Assembly (NCBI RefSeq): GCF_011694815.1
Contig: NZ_CP050177.1
Span: forward strand, 5,186,001 to 5,250,000
DNA from: Streptomyces liangshanensis
GTDB lineage: Bacteria > Actinomycetota > Actinomycetes > Streptomycetales > Streptomycetaceae
DNA: 64,000 nucleotides
Reading direction: 5' to 3'
Below are positions 15,690 through 22,784 of this stretch, in pieces; position 1 is the first letter of the stretch; the number at the start of each line of letters is the position of its first letter. The notes under the pieces were generated by a model. That model saw only the letters and a list, made by a program, of their open reading frames with translations, did no database searches and was not told the DNA's origin. The translations under genes and the position numbers were made by a program.

Positions 15690-16250
15690 ATGGCAGATCA
15701 CTCGCTCGGCGAGGTCTACGACCAAGTGGTCGAGGTGAAGCGAAAGCTCGAAGCCGGCGGTGGCATTGCCACCCAGGCGTACATCAACGAGAAGTTCAAG
15801 GAGCACAAGGGCGGGGGTGTCACCAAGGAATATCTGGACGAGAAGTTCAAGAGTGCCAAAGAGGATCCGACGCAGGCCGAGCAGTGGGCCAAGGTGATTG
15901 GTGCGGACGGAGTCGTCAAGGCGATCCAGGACTTCAAGATCTCGTCGCTCGCCAGCCTGTCCGCACTGGGTGCCGTACTTGTGGGTTTCCTGGTCAGCAC
16001 GATCGTGGACAAGGATCTGCTGACGGTCGCCGCGCTGAAGAAGTTCAATCTGGCCCGCGATGAAAGAGGAATTCCCCGGTCTATTCCGAGGGAGACGCCC
16101 ACCCCCGCGAGGACCACTCCTCAGTCGGCGCCGGTGAGCAGTATCGACATCGACCGGCTCAAGAGCATGCGCAGCGCCTCCATCGCACTGTCCCGATCCC
16201 TCAGCGATCTCACCAAGGAAGTCACCAACGCCGCACGGCAGATCGCCTGA
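15690..16250 (+). CDS. Single-pass membrane/coiled-coil protein before the tape measure
   Basis: 186 residues, ATG 15690 with an AAGGAA upstream. N-terminal 85 residues are charged and helical with two related copies of a YINEKFKEHKGGG / YLDEKFKSAKED unit. One hydrophobic segment (about 86-107, SLASLSALGAVLVGFLVSTIV) follows, then a basic Pro/Thr linker and an amphipathic C-terminal helix. Not recognised. It sits 18 bases before the tape measure gene, so it is in the tail operon. It could be a second lumen or membrane-penetrating component, or a second moron. Confidence 0.65.
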   Translation: MADHSLGEVYDQVVEVKRKLEAGGGIATQAYINEKFKEHKGGGVTKEYLDEKFKSAKEDPTQAEQWAKVIGADGVVKAIQDFKISSLASLSALGAVLVGFLVSTIVDKDLLTVAALKKFNLARDERGIPRSIPRETPTPARTTPQSAPVSSIDIDRLKSMRSASIALSRSLSDLTKEVTNAARQIA

Positions 16251-16267
16251 CACGACAGGGAACCCTG

Positions 16268-17338
16268 ATGTCACTCGCTCGAAGTTCGACCACCGCAGCC
16301 TCCTCACTCTCGCGATTCCGCACCACGATCACCCAAGCGGCGTCGGCCGTACGGCAACTTCAGACCTCCGCCGGCGGGGCGGGCCCCACGCTGGACAGGA
16401 TCCGTGGAGGGTCGGACCGGCTGAACACCTCGTTGGGCAGGCTCAGGACCGCCGCGACCACCGGAGGCAGCGGCCTGGACAGGATCAAGTCGACCGCCGT
16501 GTCCGCCGACGGCGGGATGGGGAAGGCCCGGGCCGGGGCCGACAAGTTCAAGACCTCGCTCGACCGGCTCAAGAGTTCCGCCGACAAGGCCAAGAACGCC
16601 CTCCAGGACGTCAAGAGGCAGGCCGACGGGGTGGAGAAGTCCGTCGGGAAGGCCGGGAAGAACGCCGACAAGGGCGGGAAGTCCATGGACGGGCTCGGGA
16701 AGGGGCTCAAGGGCGCGTCGCTCGCGCAGAGGGGACTCAACCTCGCCATGGCCGCCAGCCCGTTCGGGCTCATCATGACGCTGCTCGCGCCCCTCATCGC
16801 GCGGTTCGTCAACATGGACAAGGTCATGGCCGTCGCCAAGCGGGGCATGACGGCGGCCTGGAACGCCATGCGGTCCGCGTCCTCCTCCGCAGCCCGGTTC
16901 CTCGGCCCGCTCTTCAAGGGCGTCGTCAACGCCTTCCTGCTGCCCACCCGCATGCTCGTCCGGGGGCTCAACTCCCTGATCGGCGGGCTCAACCAGGTCA
17001 AGTTCAGCGTTCCCGACTGGGTGCCCGTCATCGGCGGCAAGGGCTTCGCGTTCAACCTTCCCCGCATCCCGGTGCCCCAACTCGCGCAGGGCGGCATCGT
17101 CGAGGCCAGGGCCGGCGGCCGGCTCGCACTCATCGGAGAGGGAGGCGAGGCCGAGGCCGTCATCCCGCTCTCCCGGCTGGAGCGCATGCTCGGCGGGCAC
17201 CCAGGCGGAGCCGCCGGAATGACCCGGCTCGCCCAGGCCGTCGAGCGCCTCGCCGAACGCCCCGTACACATCGAGGTCGACTCGCAGACCATCGCTCGCG
17301 CTGTCCTCGTCGGCCAGCGCAAGCTCGCCAGGAGGTGA
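16268..17338 (+). CDS. Short tail tape measure protein
   Basis: 356 residues. The first ~150 are helical and periodic, with repeats of the LDRIRGGSDRLNTSLGRLR kind rich in Gly, Ala, Lys and Ser. A hydrophobic block (about 155-180, LNLAMAASPFGLIMTLLAPL) matches the membrane-active part of tape measures. The C-terminus has QGGIVEARAGGRLALIGEGG followed by EAEAVIPLSRL, a hallmark of actinophage tape measures. At about 1.5 angstrom per residue this would set a tube of roughly 50 nm, well below the 100-300 nm of most Streptomyces siphophages. No peptidase or lytic domain is embedded. Confidence 0.85.
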   Translation: MSLARSSTTAASSLSRFRTTITQAASAVRQLQTSAGGAGPTLDRIRGGSDRLNTSLGRLRTAATTGGSGLDRIKSTAVSADGGMGKARAGADKFKTSLDRLKSSADKAKNALQDVKRQADGVEKSVGKAGKNADKGGKSMDGLGKGLKGASLAQRGLNLAMAASPFGLIMTLLAPLIARFVNMDKVMAVAKRGMTAAWNAMRSASSSAARFLGPLFKGVVNAFLLPTRMLVRGLNSLIGGLNQVKFSVPDWVPVIGGKGFAFNLPRIPVPQLAQGGIVEARAGGRLALIGEGGEAEAVIPLSRLERMLGGHPGGAAGMTRLAQAVERLAERPVHIEVDSQTIARAVLVGQRKLARR

Positions 17339-17346
17339 GACAGGAC

Positions 17347-18192
17347 ATGGCAAGGAATCTGTGGATCGGCAAGCCGGGACTCCTGCGGGAGATCACGCAG
17401 GCCGCCAAGAGCTGGGACCGCGGAGCCGAGTTGAACGTCAGCGAGTTCAAGTCGTTGGAGGGGCAGATCACCACCATCGCGCCCGCACGTACCGCGCGCC
17501 GGCTCAAGTTCGCCTGGGACTGGCTGGAGCCGGCCGACGCCGAGCACCTGATCCGGCTTGCCCGGCGTGTCAACGGCCCCGGCATGTTGGGCCGCAACGT
17601 GTACGCCGGCCGGTCCGTCGTCGTGATCGATCCCGCGGCCGTCAATCTGCTGGACCCCTACCAGGCGGCGGGACAGACCCTGAATCCCGGCGGCCACGAG
17701 CACTGGTTCACCGTGCAGGGAGCGATCACCATCAGTCCCACCGTCGACGACGTCGTCGTCGGCAGTTGTGACAACGCGGCCACCAAGATCGGCTGGCGGC
17801 ACGGGGTCTGGCCCGGCTGGCCCGTGATGCCGGGTATGCGGATCTCCTGGCTGCTTCCGCCCGACTGGGATTCCGAAGTGGCCACCGCCCAACTGGATTG
17901 GAAGGACGTGGACGGCACCTATCTGTCCACGACGTCGGCCGCCGGCCCGCTGGTCACCGGCACGGCGCCCGCTGGCGCAGCCTTCGTCACCCCCGTCGGT
18001 GCCCCCGGCAGGACCGGGCTGACCGGTCTGGCCGGAGCGAGCCTGACCATCGGCGAGGAGCCCGTGGCCCTGTCGCTCGGCGACGGCTGCCCGGCCATGG
18101 CCGTCACCGGCTACACCGAGACACCCGCCACCCGCCTGCCCTACCGCAGTGTCAGCATCGATCTGGTGGAGGTGGCAGGTGCAGCCCTCTGA
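17347..18192 (+). CDS. Distal tail protein (Dit-like)
   Basis: 281 residues, ATG 17347; AGGAGG overlaps the end of the tape measure gene. The N-terminal half (NLWIGKPGLLREI, then FAWDWLEPADAEHLIRLARR, then GPGMLGRNVYAGRSVVV) has the organisation of actinophage Dit or first minor tail proteins, which form the ring between tube and hub. The C-terminal half is beta-rich with GWRHGVWPGWPVMPG and may be a galectin-like or carbohydrate-binding module. Its end overlaps the next start by 14 bases. Confidence 0.75.
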   Translation: MARNLWIGKPGLLREITQAAKSWDRGAELNVSEFKSLEGQITTIAPARTARRLKFAWDWLEPADAEHLIRLARRVNGPGMLGRNVYAGRSVVVIDPAAVNLLDPYQAAGQTLNPGGHEHWFTVQGAITISPTVDDVVVGSCDNAATKIGWRHGVWPGWPVMPGMRISWLLPPDWDSEVATAQLDWKDVDGTYLSTTSAAGPLVTGTAPAGAAFVTPVGAPGRTGLTGLAGASLTIGEEPVALSLGDGCPAMAVTGYTETPATRLPYRSVSIDLVEVAGAAL

Positions 18193-20794
18193 CGAGAGGT
18201 TCGACGCAGCGCTCGCCGCGCCGGAGCGTACCCCCGTCCACTCCACCCGCCTCGGCGGCGAGGAGCTCGGCGAGCAGATTCAGTCCTGGAAGGTCGAGCG
18301 GGCCTACAACACCGACCTCCCCGAGGCCATGCGGGCGTTCAGCGGCAGCGCCTCGGCGCAGTTCGAGGCGCAGCTGGGCGGCCGGACCGAGGAGCGGAAC
18401 GCCGACGAGGCCGGCGCGGGCCCGGTCCCGGAGCCCGCCCCGCGCCTGTACTCCGCCTGGGCGGACCGGGCCACCGGCGACGCCGTACGCCCCGGCCAGT
18501 CCGTCGTCCACGAGACGGGCGTCAACGGCCGCACGCTGCCGGCCTTCCGGGGCACCATCCGCTCCCGTACGGCGGCGTCCGGCAGCGACACCGTCACCGT
18601 CCAGGCCCTCGACGGCGCCGAGCGGCTGCGGGGCCCCGCTTCGCTCCCCCGCCCCTACCACGGCGTCTGGACCGGCCTGCGGATCGCGTCCGCGCCCTGG
18701 TGCGTGGACGAACTGCTCCGGCAGGGCGGCATCCACACCTGCCCGCCGCCTCGCGCGCCGCAGGCCGACGCCGACGACACCAACGCCTTCACCGCGCTGT
18801 ACGCCTCGTTGCACGGTGGCGTCAACGCGACCTACGGACAGCCCGAGTCGGTCCCCTCGATCGGCGACTACGACTGGATCCGCGAAGGTGCTCCCTTCGA
18901 GATGGCCCTCATGCCGAAGGCGGCCGGACTCACCGCATCGTGGATGCCGCGCTCGCGGTTCGTCGTGCCCGGCAAGGTGTTCCTGCTCGAATGCTGGGTC
19001 AACACGGCCAAGAGCAGGGGCAACATCATCGAGCTCAGTGTCGTGCTGGACCGGAGCGGTGGGGCCTTCGGCTACCTGAAGGGGAGCGTCGACATCGCGA
19101 CGGGTACGGTCTTCATCCACTCCGGGACCCAGGGGGGACCCTTCTGGTATTTCACCTGGACGGTTGCCGCGCTGGCGGCCCTCAGGGGCAGCTGGCACCT
19201 CGGATTCCTCTTCGACACCCGGTCGTCGGGGACCAGCGTGCTGCCGACGGTCGCCCCCCGGCTGACCGGCCCCGACGGCTCGTACTACGCCGGCCCCACC
19301 GCGACCTACGTCCAGCCGTCGGGGAGCCAGCCGCGCGCGGAGGTCCACCACGTCGACCTCACCACCGACATGGCGGTGGAGTGCGTCCAGCTGACCGACC
19401 GGATCTGGCCCGACATCCCCTCCTACCCCCGCGCCGAGTGGGAACAGCGGGGTAAGTGGACCAAGGGCGCGGTGCTGGACGACGAGGCGTTGCCGATCTA
19501 CGCCATGCCCAGGGTGACCGGTTCGCAGTGGGACGTGATCACCGAGATCGCCCGCGCGAGCATGTCCACCGCGGAGTTCGACGAACAGGGCGTCTTCCAC
19601 TGGAAGGGACCGACCCGCTTCGGCAGGGTGCCGGCCGAGCCCGACCTCACCGTGACCACCAGAAGGAACATCGCCGCTCTCACCGTCGGCGAGGAGATCG
19701 ACGCCTGCCGCAATCACTGCGAGCAGCCGTACCAGGACTGGTCCGGCGTCGGCCGCGTGAACGGTGACTCCGTGGACGACACGGCCATCCGGAGAATCGA
19801 TCCCGGTACGTCGGTGGAGATCTCCTACGCCGTCGCCGAGGACGAGTTCGACATCGGACCCCTGGTCGTGACCGACGACTCGGTGGTGAACGACGGTCAC
19901 CGGGTTCGCTTCGGTACAGCCCCGACCGGTGGTACAGCGGTCAAGGGCGTGGTCTCCGTCAGCTGCCGTCGCGAGGGACCCACGTACTTCGCCCGCTTCA
20001 CCAACACCGGGACCGTACCGCTGTGGACCGTCACCAAGGACGGCAAGCCATCGGCCCGGATCGTGCCGCAGAAGGCGACCGGCGATCCCCAACTGCGCCA
20101 GGCGGCCTGGTGGAGCCCCGATAGCCAGCAGTACTACGGCCGGCAGCAGTACGCGGCCCCCGCCTCCGAGTGGGTGCAGAACGGCGGTTCGGCGACCACC
20201 CTCGCGCAGACCATGCTCAACGCCGGCCGCTACCCGGTGCCGGTGCTGGGGGAGGTCGAGGTGCTGCACGATCCGCGGATCCAACTCGGCGACGCCGTCC
20301 GGGTCGTGGACACGGCGGGAGCGCAACTCGACACACTCGCCTGGGTGGTCGGGACGCGCACGAACTACGCCGCGGGAGCCGCGCCGCAGCAGACGCTCAC
20401 ACTGCGGGGGACCTCGTACAACGGCGTACCGCGGGACGCGGGGCTGACACCGGACGGGCCGATCGACCCGTCGTACGGCACACGGCGTACGTACGCCCAG
20501 GTCACCGCCCAGTACGCGACGCTCGCCGACCTGAGGGCGGGTGAGCCCGACTACCGCGCGCTGCTGGTTCCGCTGCCGGTGACCGCCGGTGCGGCCGCCA
20601 GATCGGCGGGCGCGCCCCACGCCGCCTCGGAGGTCGCGCCTGAGGACGTACCCGAAGCCGAGCAGCCTGCCGACGACCCGCTCCCCCCGGAGCCTCCGCG
20701 GCCACCGGTACCGGTCGACAGCCCCGGGGCGGGCGCGGGCGACCGGGGCACGAGCCCCGACATCCTGCCGCCGTCTCGGGAGGGCCGCGGCTGA
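18179..20794 (+). CDS. Tail hub / receptor-binding protein with inserted lectin-like domain
   Basis: 871 residues from GTG 18179 (GGAGG 6 bases upstream). Residues 1-215 and ~385-790 look like the two halves of an actinophage tail-hub protein (QIQSWKVERAYNTDLPEAM; later TAEFDEQGVFHWKGPTRFG and LGEVEVLHDPRIQLGDAVRV). Between them (~220-385) is a beta-rich domain (FVVPGKVFLLECWVNTA, LSVVLDRSGGAFGYLKGSVD) resembling a concanavalin-A/LamG jelly roll. The last ~80 residues are Pro/Ala/Glu rich and disordered. It would seal the tube tip and bind the target surface. Confidence 0.72.
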   Translation: MQPSDERFDAALAAPERTPVHSTRLGGEELGEQIQSWKVERAYNTDLPEAMRAFSGSASAQFEAQLGGRTEERNADEAGAGPVPEPAPRLYSAWADRATGDAVRPGQSVVHETGVNGRTLPAFRGTIRSRTAASGSDTVTVQALDGAERLRGPASLPRPYHGVWTGLRIASAPWCVDELLRQGGIHTCPPPRAPQADADDTNAFTALYASLHGGVNATYGQPESVPSIGDYDWIREGAPFEMALMPKAAGLTASWMPRSRFVVPGKVFLLECWVNTAKSRGNIIELSVVLDRSGGAFGYLKGSVDIATGTVFIHSGTQGGPFWYFTWTVAALAALRGSWHLGFLFDTRSSGTSVLPTVAPRLTGPDGSYYAGPTATYVQPSGSQPRAEVHHVDLTTDMAVECVQLTDRIWPDIPSYPRAEWEQRGKWTKGAVLDDEALPIYAMPRVTGSQWDVITEIARASMSTAEFDEQGVFHWKGPTRFGRVPAEPDLTVTTRRNIAALTVGEEIDACRNHCEQPYQDWSGVGRVNGDSVDDTAIRRIDPGTSVEISYAVAEDEFDIGPLVVTDDSVVNDGHRVRFGTAPTGGTAVKGVVSVSCRREGPTYFARFTNTGTVPLWTVTKDGKPSARIVPQKATGDPQLRQAAWWSPDSQQYYGRQQYAAPASEWVQNGGSATTLAQTMLNAGRYPVPVLGEVEVLHDPRIQLGDAVRVVDTAGAQLDTLAWVVGTRTNYAAGAAPQQTLTLRGTSYNGVPRDAGLTPDGPIDPSYGTRRTYAQVTAQYATLADLRAGEPDYRALLVPLPVTAGAAARSAGAPHAASEVAPEDVPEAEQPADDPLPPEPPRPPVPVDSPGAGAGDRGTSPDILPPSREGRG

Positions 20795-20869
20795 CCCGGC
20801 GCCGCCTCCACCCTGACGCCCGCCTCGACATCCGCGCCTTCCTCGTCCGTACAGCCAGGAGGTCCTGCC

Positions 20870-21511
20870 ATGGCCCAGCTCACCCCGCTCGGGAATCTGC
20901 CGTACCCGCAGCCCACCGACGCCGCCAACGTCCCTCTCCACATCCAGTCACTCGCCGAGTCCATCGACGGCCGTACCGTCCTGCGCTTCCTCGACGCGGC
21001 GACCCGCGACGCCAGGGTCACCGCGCCGGTCCAGGGCATGCTCGTCTGGCTCAACACCCCCGGCCGGTTCTTCCACTACTCCGGCACCCAGTGGCAGCCC
21101 GTCGTGCCGGGCGCCGTGCACAAGGCCAACACGACGGCCGGCACCCTCGCGGTCACCGCCTACACCGAGACGCTCACCGGCTCCACCGGCGATCCGACGG
21201 CGGTCACGTTCACCGCGCCCCTCTCCGGCTCGGTCCTGGTCTCGGTGGGCGCGCGCATCAGCGGCAGCGCGGCCTCCGCGTCCTTCATGTCGGCGAACAT
21301 CCGCACCGGTACGACTCTCACGCTCGCCGCCGCCGACGCGCGCGCCGCGATCGTCAGTGGTACGAACCAGTGCTCCGCCTCCACGCAGTTCCAGGTCAAC
21401 AGCCTCGCACCCGGCGCCGTCTGCACCGCGACCGCCGCCTACAAGTCGGCCGCCACGACGAACACCGCCACCTTCACCAACCGATTCGTGACCGTGACGC
21501 CCCTGATGTGA
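20870..21511 (+). CDS. Short tail-fibre-like minor tail protein
   Basis: 213 residues, ATG 20870 with AGGAGG 8 bases upstream. The N-terminus, LTPLGNLPYPQPTDAANVP, then a short helix, is the particle-anchoring segment common at the start of actinophage minor tail proteins. From ~90 on it is all beta, Thr/Ala/Ser rich (TAVTFTAPLSGSVLVSVGAR), as in C1q-like or pyocin-knob trimeric heads. It is much shorter than normal fibres and has no collagen repeats. Probably a receptor-binding tip accessory to the hub. Confidence 0.7.
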   Translation: MAQLTPLGNLPYPQPTDAANVPLHIQSLAESIDGRTVLRFLDAATRDARVTAPVQGMLVWLNTPGRFFHYSGTQWQPVVPGAVHKANTTAGTLAVTAYTETLTGSTGDPTAVTFTAPLSGSVLVSVGARISGSAASASFMSANIRTGTTLTLAAADARAAIVSGTNQCSASTQFQVNSLAPGAVCTATAAYKSAATTNTATFTNRFVTVTPLM

Positions 21512-21542
21512 CACCCCCGTCCACGACGTGAGGAGCCGGCCC

Positions 21543-22454
21543 ATGGCCGCACCGCTGTCCGCCGACGCCCTCGTCCGCGCCCTGCGCGGCGAGGGCGTCC
21601 GCGTCGCCGAGCACGGCGACTGGAAGACCCACAACCGGAACCACAAGGGCCCTTGGGGCCCCGTCCATGGAGTGATGCTGCACCACACCGCGGGCGTCGA
21701 CAGCCTCGCGCTCTGCCGCGACGGCATTCCGTCCCTGCCCGGCCCCCTCTGCGTCGGCCTGCTCACCAAGGACGGCACGGTCCATCTCGTCGGCCACGGA
21801 CGGACGAACCACGCGGGCAACGGCTCCGCCGCTGTCCTCGAAGCCGTACGCGCCGAGCGGCCCCTGCCCGCGAGGGGGCCGGACACCGTGGACGGCAATG
21901 CCCGTTTCTACGGCTTCGAGATCGAGAACCTCGGCAACGGACGTGACCCCTATCCCGCCGCCCAGCTCGACGCGGCCGAGCGGCTGTCGGCGGCATTGTG
22001 CCGGGCGCACGGCTGGTCGGCGAGGAGTGTGGTCGCGCACAAGGAGTGGACGCGACGGAAGGTCGACCCGTCGTTCTCGATGTCTCTGATGCGGGACCGC
22101 GTCAGCGCCCGCCTGCGCTCGAAACCGGCGCCTCCGGCCCCACCCCCCGGGCCCGGCACACCCCCGGAACCGGCCTACGAGACCTTCCCCGGTGCCGCCT
22201 TCTTCGTGCCGGGCCGCAGCAGCCCCCTGATCACGTCGGTCGGCCGCCGGCTGGTTGCCGAGGGCTGCGGACGGTACGACGTCGGCCCCGGTCCCGTATG
22301 GGGTGCGGCCGACAACCGTTCGTACGCCGCGTGGCAGCGCAAGCTCGGCTACCGCGGCGCCGACGCCGACGGCATTCCAGGGCGGGCCAGTTGGGAGCGG
22401 CTGCGTGTCCCTCGTACCGGAGGAACCGTTCTGACCGGGGGTGGGGCCGCGTGA
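21543..22454 (+). CDS. N-acetylmuramoyl-L-alanine amidase (endolysin type) with cell-wall-binding domain
   Basis: 303 residues, ATG 21543 with GAGGAG upstream. Amidase_2 / PGRP-like zinc amidase (about 25-190): GVMLHHTAG with the first Zn-binding His at 47, YGFEIENLG and VVAHKEWTRRKVDP. A Pro-rich linker (~193-212) leads to a peptidoglycan-binding-like domain (SYAAWQRKLGYRGADADGIP) found at the C-terminus of Streptomyces phage endolysins. It cleaves the bond between MurNAc and L-Ala. No signal peptide, so it needs a holin or particle delivery. Confidence 0.87.
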   Translation: MAAPLSADALVRALRGEGVRVAEHGDWKTHNRNHKGPWGPVHGVMLHHTAGVDSLALCRDGIPSLPGPLCVGLLTKDGTVHLVGHGRTNHAGNGSAAVLEAVRAERPLPARGPDTVDGNARFYGFEIENLGNGRDPYPAAQLDAAERLSAALCRAHGWSARSVVAHKEWTRRKVDPSFSMSLMRDRVSARLRSKPAPPAPPPGPGTPPEPAYETFPGAAFFVPGRSSPLITSVGRRLVAEGCGRYDVGPGPVWGAADNRSYAAWQRKLGYRGADADGIPGRASWERLRVPRTGGTVLTGGGAA

Positions 22455-22705
22455 CGCAGTCGGAAGCCGAGGGCATCGCCGTCGAACTGGAGCGCCTGCA
22501 CCGGTCGGTGGACGTCGGATTCGCCACCACCCGCGGCGACTTGGCGCTGCTGCTCCAGCGCGTCGACCAGACCGACAAGGCCGTGGACGAGCACGAGGAC
22601 CGGCTCGACGCGCTGGAGCGTTCGCGCTGGCCCCTGTCGTCGCTCGCTGCGGTGACGTCGTGCGCCGCGCTGGCGCTGACCATCTGGCAGGCCTCAGGAA
22701 AGTGA
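22451..22705 (+). CDS. Holin-like small membrane protein
   Basis: 84 residues from GTG 22451, overlapping the amidase stop (GTGA). Residues 1-58 form a charged coiled coil (heptads around VDQTDKAVDEHEDRLDALE); one membrane helix follows (about 62-80, LSSLAAVTSCAALALTIW) with a short tail. Size, topology and place directly after the endolysin match the membrane proteins seen in actinophage lysis cassettes. It could permeabilise the producer to release particles. A terminator closes the operon 13 bases later. Confidence 0.68.
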   Translation: MTQSEAEGIAVELERLHRSVDVGFATTRGDLALLLQRVDQTDKAVDEHEDRLDALERSRWPLSSLAAVTSCAALALTIWQASGK

Positions 22706-22717
22706 CGTGACGCGGGG

Positions 22718-22752
22718 ACGCCCCCGGCCGTGTGTCCCGCGGTCGGGGGCGT
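22718..22752 (+). terminator. Intrinsic terminator of the tail operon
   Basis: ACGCCCCCGGCC (22718-22729) pairs with GGTCGGGGGCGT (22741-22752) with one G-T wobble; TTCTCC follows, so there is a short U-rich tail. It ends the tail operon and faces the convergent GGDEF-EAL gene. Confidence 0.78.
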
Positions 22753-22784
22753 TTCTCCGCGTTCCCGGGTGGGACCGTTCCGCC

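Noticed and set aside
10741..22752. Complete prophage or contractile injection system
   Set aside because: No terminase, portal, capsid, integrase, sheath, baseplate spike or AAA+ ATPase gene is present on either strand, and flanking genes are chromosomal.
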